From contig JACYXH010000746.1 in the NCBI GenBank assembly GCA_026745465.1, positions 130,427 through 194,426 on the forward strand: a stretch of 64,000 nt of DNA. Direction: 5' to 3'. Position 1 is the first letter of the stretch. Each line of letters starts with the position of its first letter. This document shows positions 61,721-64,000 of this stretch, in pieces. The notes beneath the pieces were generated by a model. The model was not told the origin of the DNA. It worked only from the letters and a program-made list of their open reading frames with translations, and searched no databases. The position numbers and the translations under genes are program-made. Source of the stretch: Lota lota (taxonomy: Eukaryota; Chordata; Actinopteri; Gadiformes; Lotidae).

Positions 61721-62200
61721 CTTCTTTTCATTTTGAGTAGCATCAAGACAAACGAATCACTTGAATATTGAACGCAAGGTTCAATTTACCACACGGGTCA
61801 GAAAAGCACAACAGTGAAACCTTAACTAACGTTGTATTTCTCTAAAGTAAACTGTCTTTAATTGATAAGCGTTACACTGACACATTTACCAAGATGAGAT
61901 CATCTTGGATCATATTATATACCAGTAACCTAAAGACAATATAAACTGTAGTAAACTGTAGGCCTACCTTATCTATTCCGTGATTGAAATGTGTTCTGCT
62001 CCATACGGTATTAAGTTATAAAAGTATAAATGCAAGGGAAGAAACGGAGGTTGAAGTGTTTGAAAGATCGAGCTTCATGGCTGCTCACTGAGAATGACAG
62101 ACATTCAAATGAGGAAGTAGATTCGAACGTCTAAGGGAGGAAGCGATGGTAACAGTCATCTGGCATCACGTGTTTTCAGGGAAAGAGAAGGTTTGAGACT
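61721..62200 (-). promoter_or_regulatory. NLR 5' region and probable noncoding exon
   Basis: Donor ATAAG/GTAGGC at 61978-61976 on the minus strand. The sequence is conserved in the orphan copy at 40865-41475, and a part reappears at the window end (63925-64000). No TATA box or immune motif is certain. Confidence 0.5.
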
Positions 62201-62212
62201 TCAGACGCGCAC

Positions 62213-62815
<603 letters not shown>

Positions 62816-62819
62816 GTGT

Positions 62820-63190
<371 letters not shown>

Positions 63191-63329
63191 AGGGTCACCT
63201 GCTACCGTCTGATTTTGTGCAGAAATAGTATTTTGAGACAAAAGATAACATATTATTGCTGTGTAATGTTATGCTTCATAACATAAAAATTGCTGCATGT
63301 TATTGCTGCAAGATCAAAAAGAAGATAGA

Positions 63330-63748
63330 GGCACTGCATGTTATATAGGCTATACAATAAGATACTAGCACTGCATGTTATATAGGCTATACAATAAGAT
63401 ACTAGCACTGCATGTTATATAGGCCCGACAATAAGATACACTGCATGTTATATAGGCCCTACAATAAGATACACTGCATGTTATATAGGCCCTACAATAA
63501 GATACAGGCACTGCATGTTATATAAGCCCTACAATAAGATACACTGCATGTTATATAGGCCCTACAATAAGATACACTGCATGTTATATAGGCCCTACAA
63601 TAAGATACACTGCATGTTATATAGGCCCTACAATAAGATACACTGCATGTTATATAGGCCCTACAATAAGATACACTGCATGTTATTTAGGCTCTACAAT
63701 ATGATACACTGCATGTTATATAGGCCCTACAATATGATACAGGCACTG
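63330..63748. repeat. 33-bp minisatellite, about 12 copies
   Basis: Unit ACACTGCATGTTATATAGGC plus CCTACAATAAGAT; some units carry AGG or TAG insertions. Confidence 0.95.
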
Positions 63749-63924
63749 CATGTCATACAGGCCACACCCTCGTTGGTGATTAGACTATCATGTTCTACCA
63801 TTAGGATGAGAAAAACAGTCAAGGGGCCTTCAGCGAATCAAAACCCTTAAACCAACAGACGAGGAAATACAGCCAATCACTACAAGTAACGTAGGGGGAT
63901 GTGAAAGAGTTGGCAGCGCTGATC

Positions 63925-64000
63925 ACAGGTCGTCTACGCTACGCACAAATGTTTAACTTTTGACCATGGCTCAGAAAAGCACAATATATTAAACATTAAA
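63925..64000 (-). repeat. Edge of another NLR 5'-flank copy
   Basis: GGTCGTCTACGCTACGCACA and CAGAAAAGCACAAT..TTAAACATTAAA match 61650-61810 and 40930-40965; the window ends inside it. Confidence 0.55.

Overview
This is vertebrate nuclear DNA, almost certainly from a ray-finned (teleost) fish. The exons are short and bounded by GT-AG introns. There is a fish-specific NLR of the FISNA-NACHT-LRR-B30.2 type (NLRC3-like/NLR-C), a fish-type TRIM RING exon, an F-type lectin, a Tc1 element, L2-like and Rex1/CR1-like LINE fragments, hAT pieces, tRNA-derived SINEs and very many (CA)n arrays. The species cannot be fixed from the sequence. Most of the long open frames are microsatellite or minisatellite artefacts; the real coding content is about thirty exons.

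Layout. 0-9 kb (minus): block A, a five-exon gene (8819 to 3601). It encodes an N-terminal tail with 13-residue repeats, one membrane segment, a short stalk, an I-set Ig domain and a C-terminal B30.2 (PRY-SPRY) domain. 9-14 kb: a truncated B30.2 exon, a LINE remnant and a 1.6 kb homopurine array. 14.9-18.35 kb (plus): a TRIM-type promoter and RING exon joined in the same frame to the back half of a NACHT exon, with one TGA at the join, then an LRR exon. 18.95-20.54 kb: a frameshifted Tc1 element. 20.66-23.87 kb (plus): a seven-exon F-type lectin plus C-type lectin gene with one in-frame stop. 24-27.5 kb: repeats and a CpG-rich candidate promoter. 27.5-33.4 kb (minus): block B, a second copy of the Ig-B30.2 gene. 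35.1-38.7 kb: a very young LTR element without pol. 40.9-42.3 kb: an orphan copy of the NLR 5' region and a solo LTR. 42.3-47.1 kb: block C, a third copy of the B30.2 segment. 45.4-62 kb (minus): a phase-consistent NLR gene of 14 coding exons that uses the block C B30.2 exon. 62-64 kb: repeats and the edge of another NLR 5' copy.

How it fits together. The locus looks like a fast-evolving innate immune cluster in which one B30.2 exon has been copied into different receptors. It follows LRRs in a cytosolic NLR (C), follows an Ig domain in two predicted type II membrane proteins (A, B), and survives as a fragment (11.3 kb). Exon phases match across all joins. The predicted coding lengths are exact multiples of three: 1116 nt for A, 1218 nt for B and 4137 nt for the NLR. 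Recombination between copies has also made the RING-NACHT chimera and an inverted half-copy of the NLR, and has amplified near-identical LRR exons. All gene models come from reading splice sites by eye; no transcript or database search was available.
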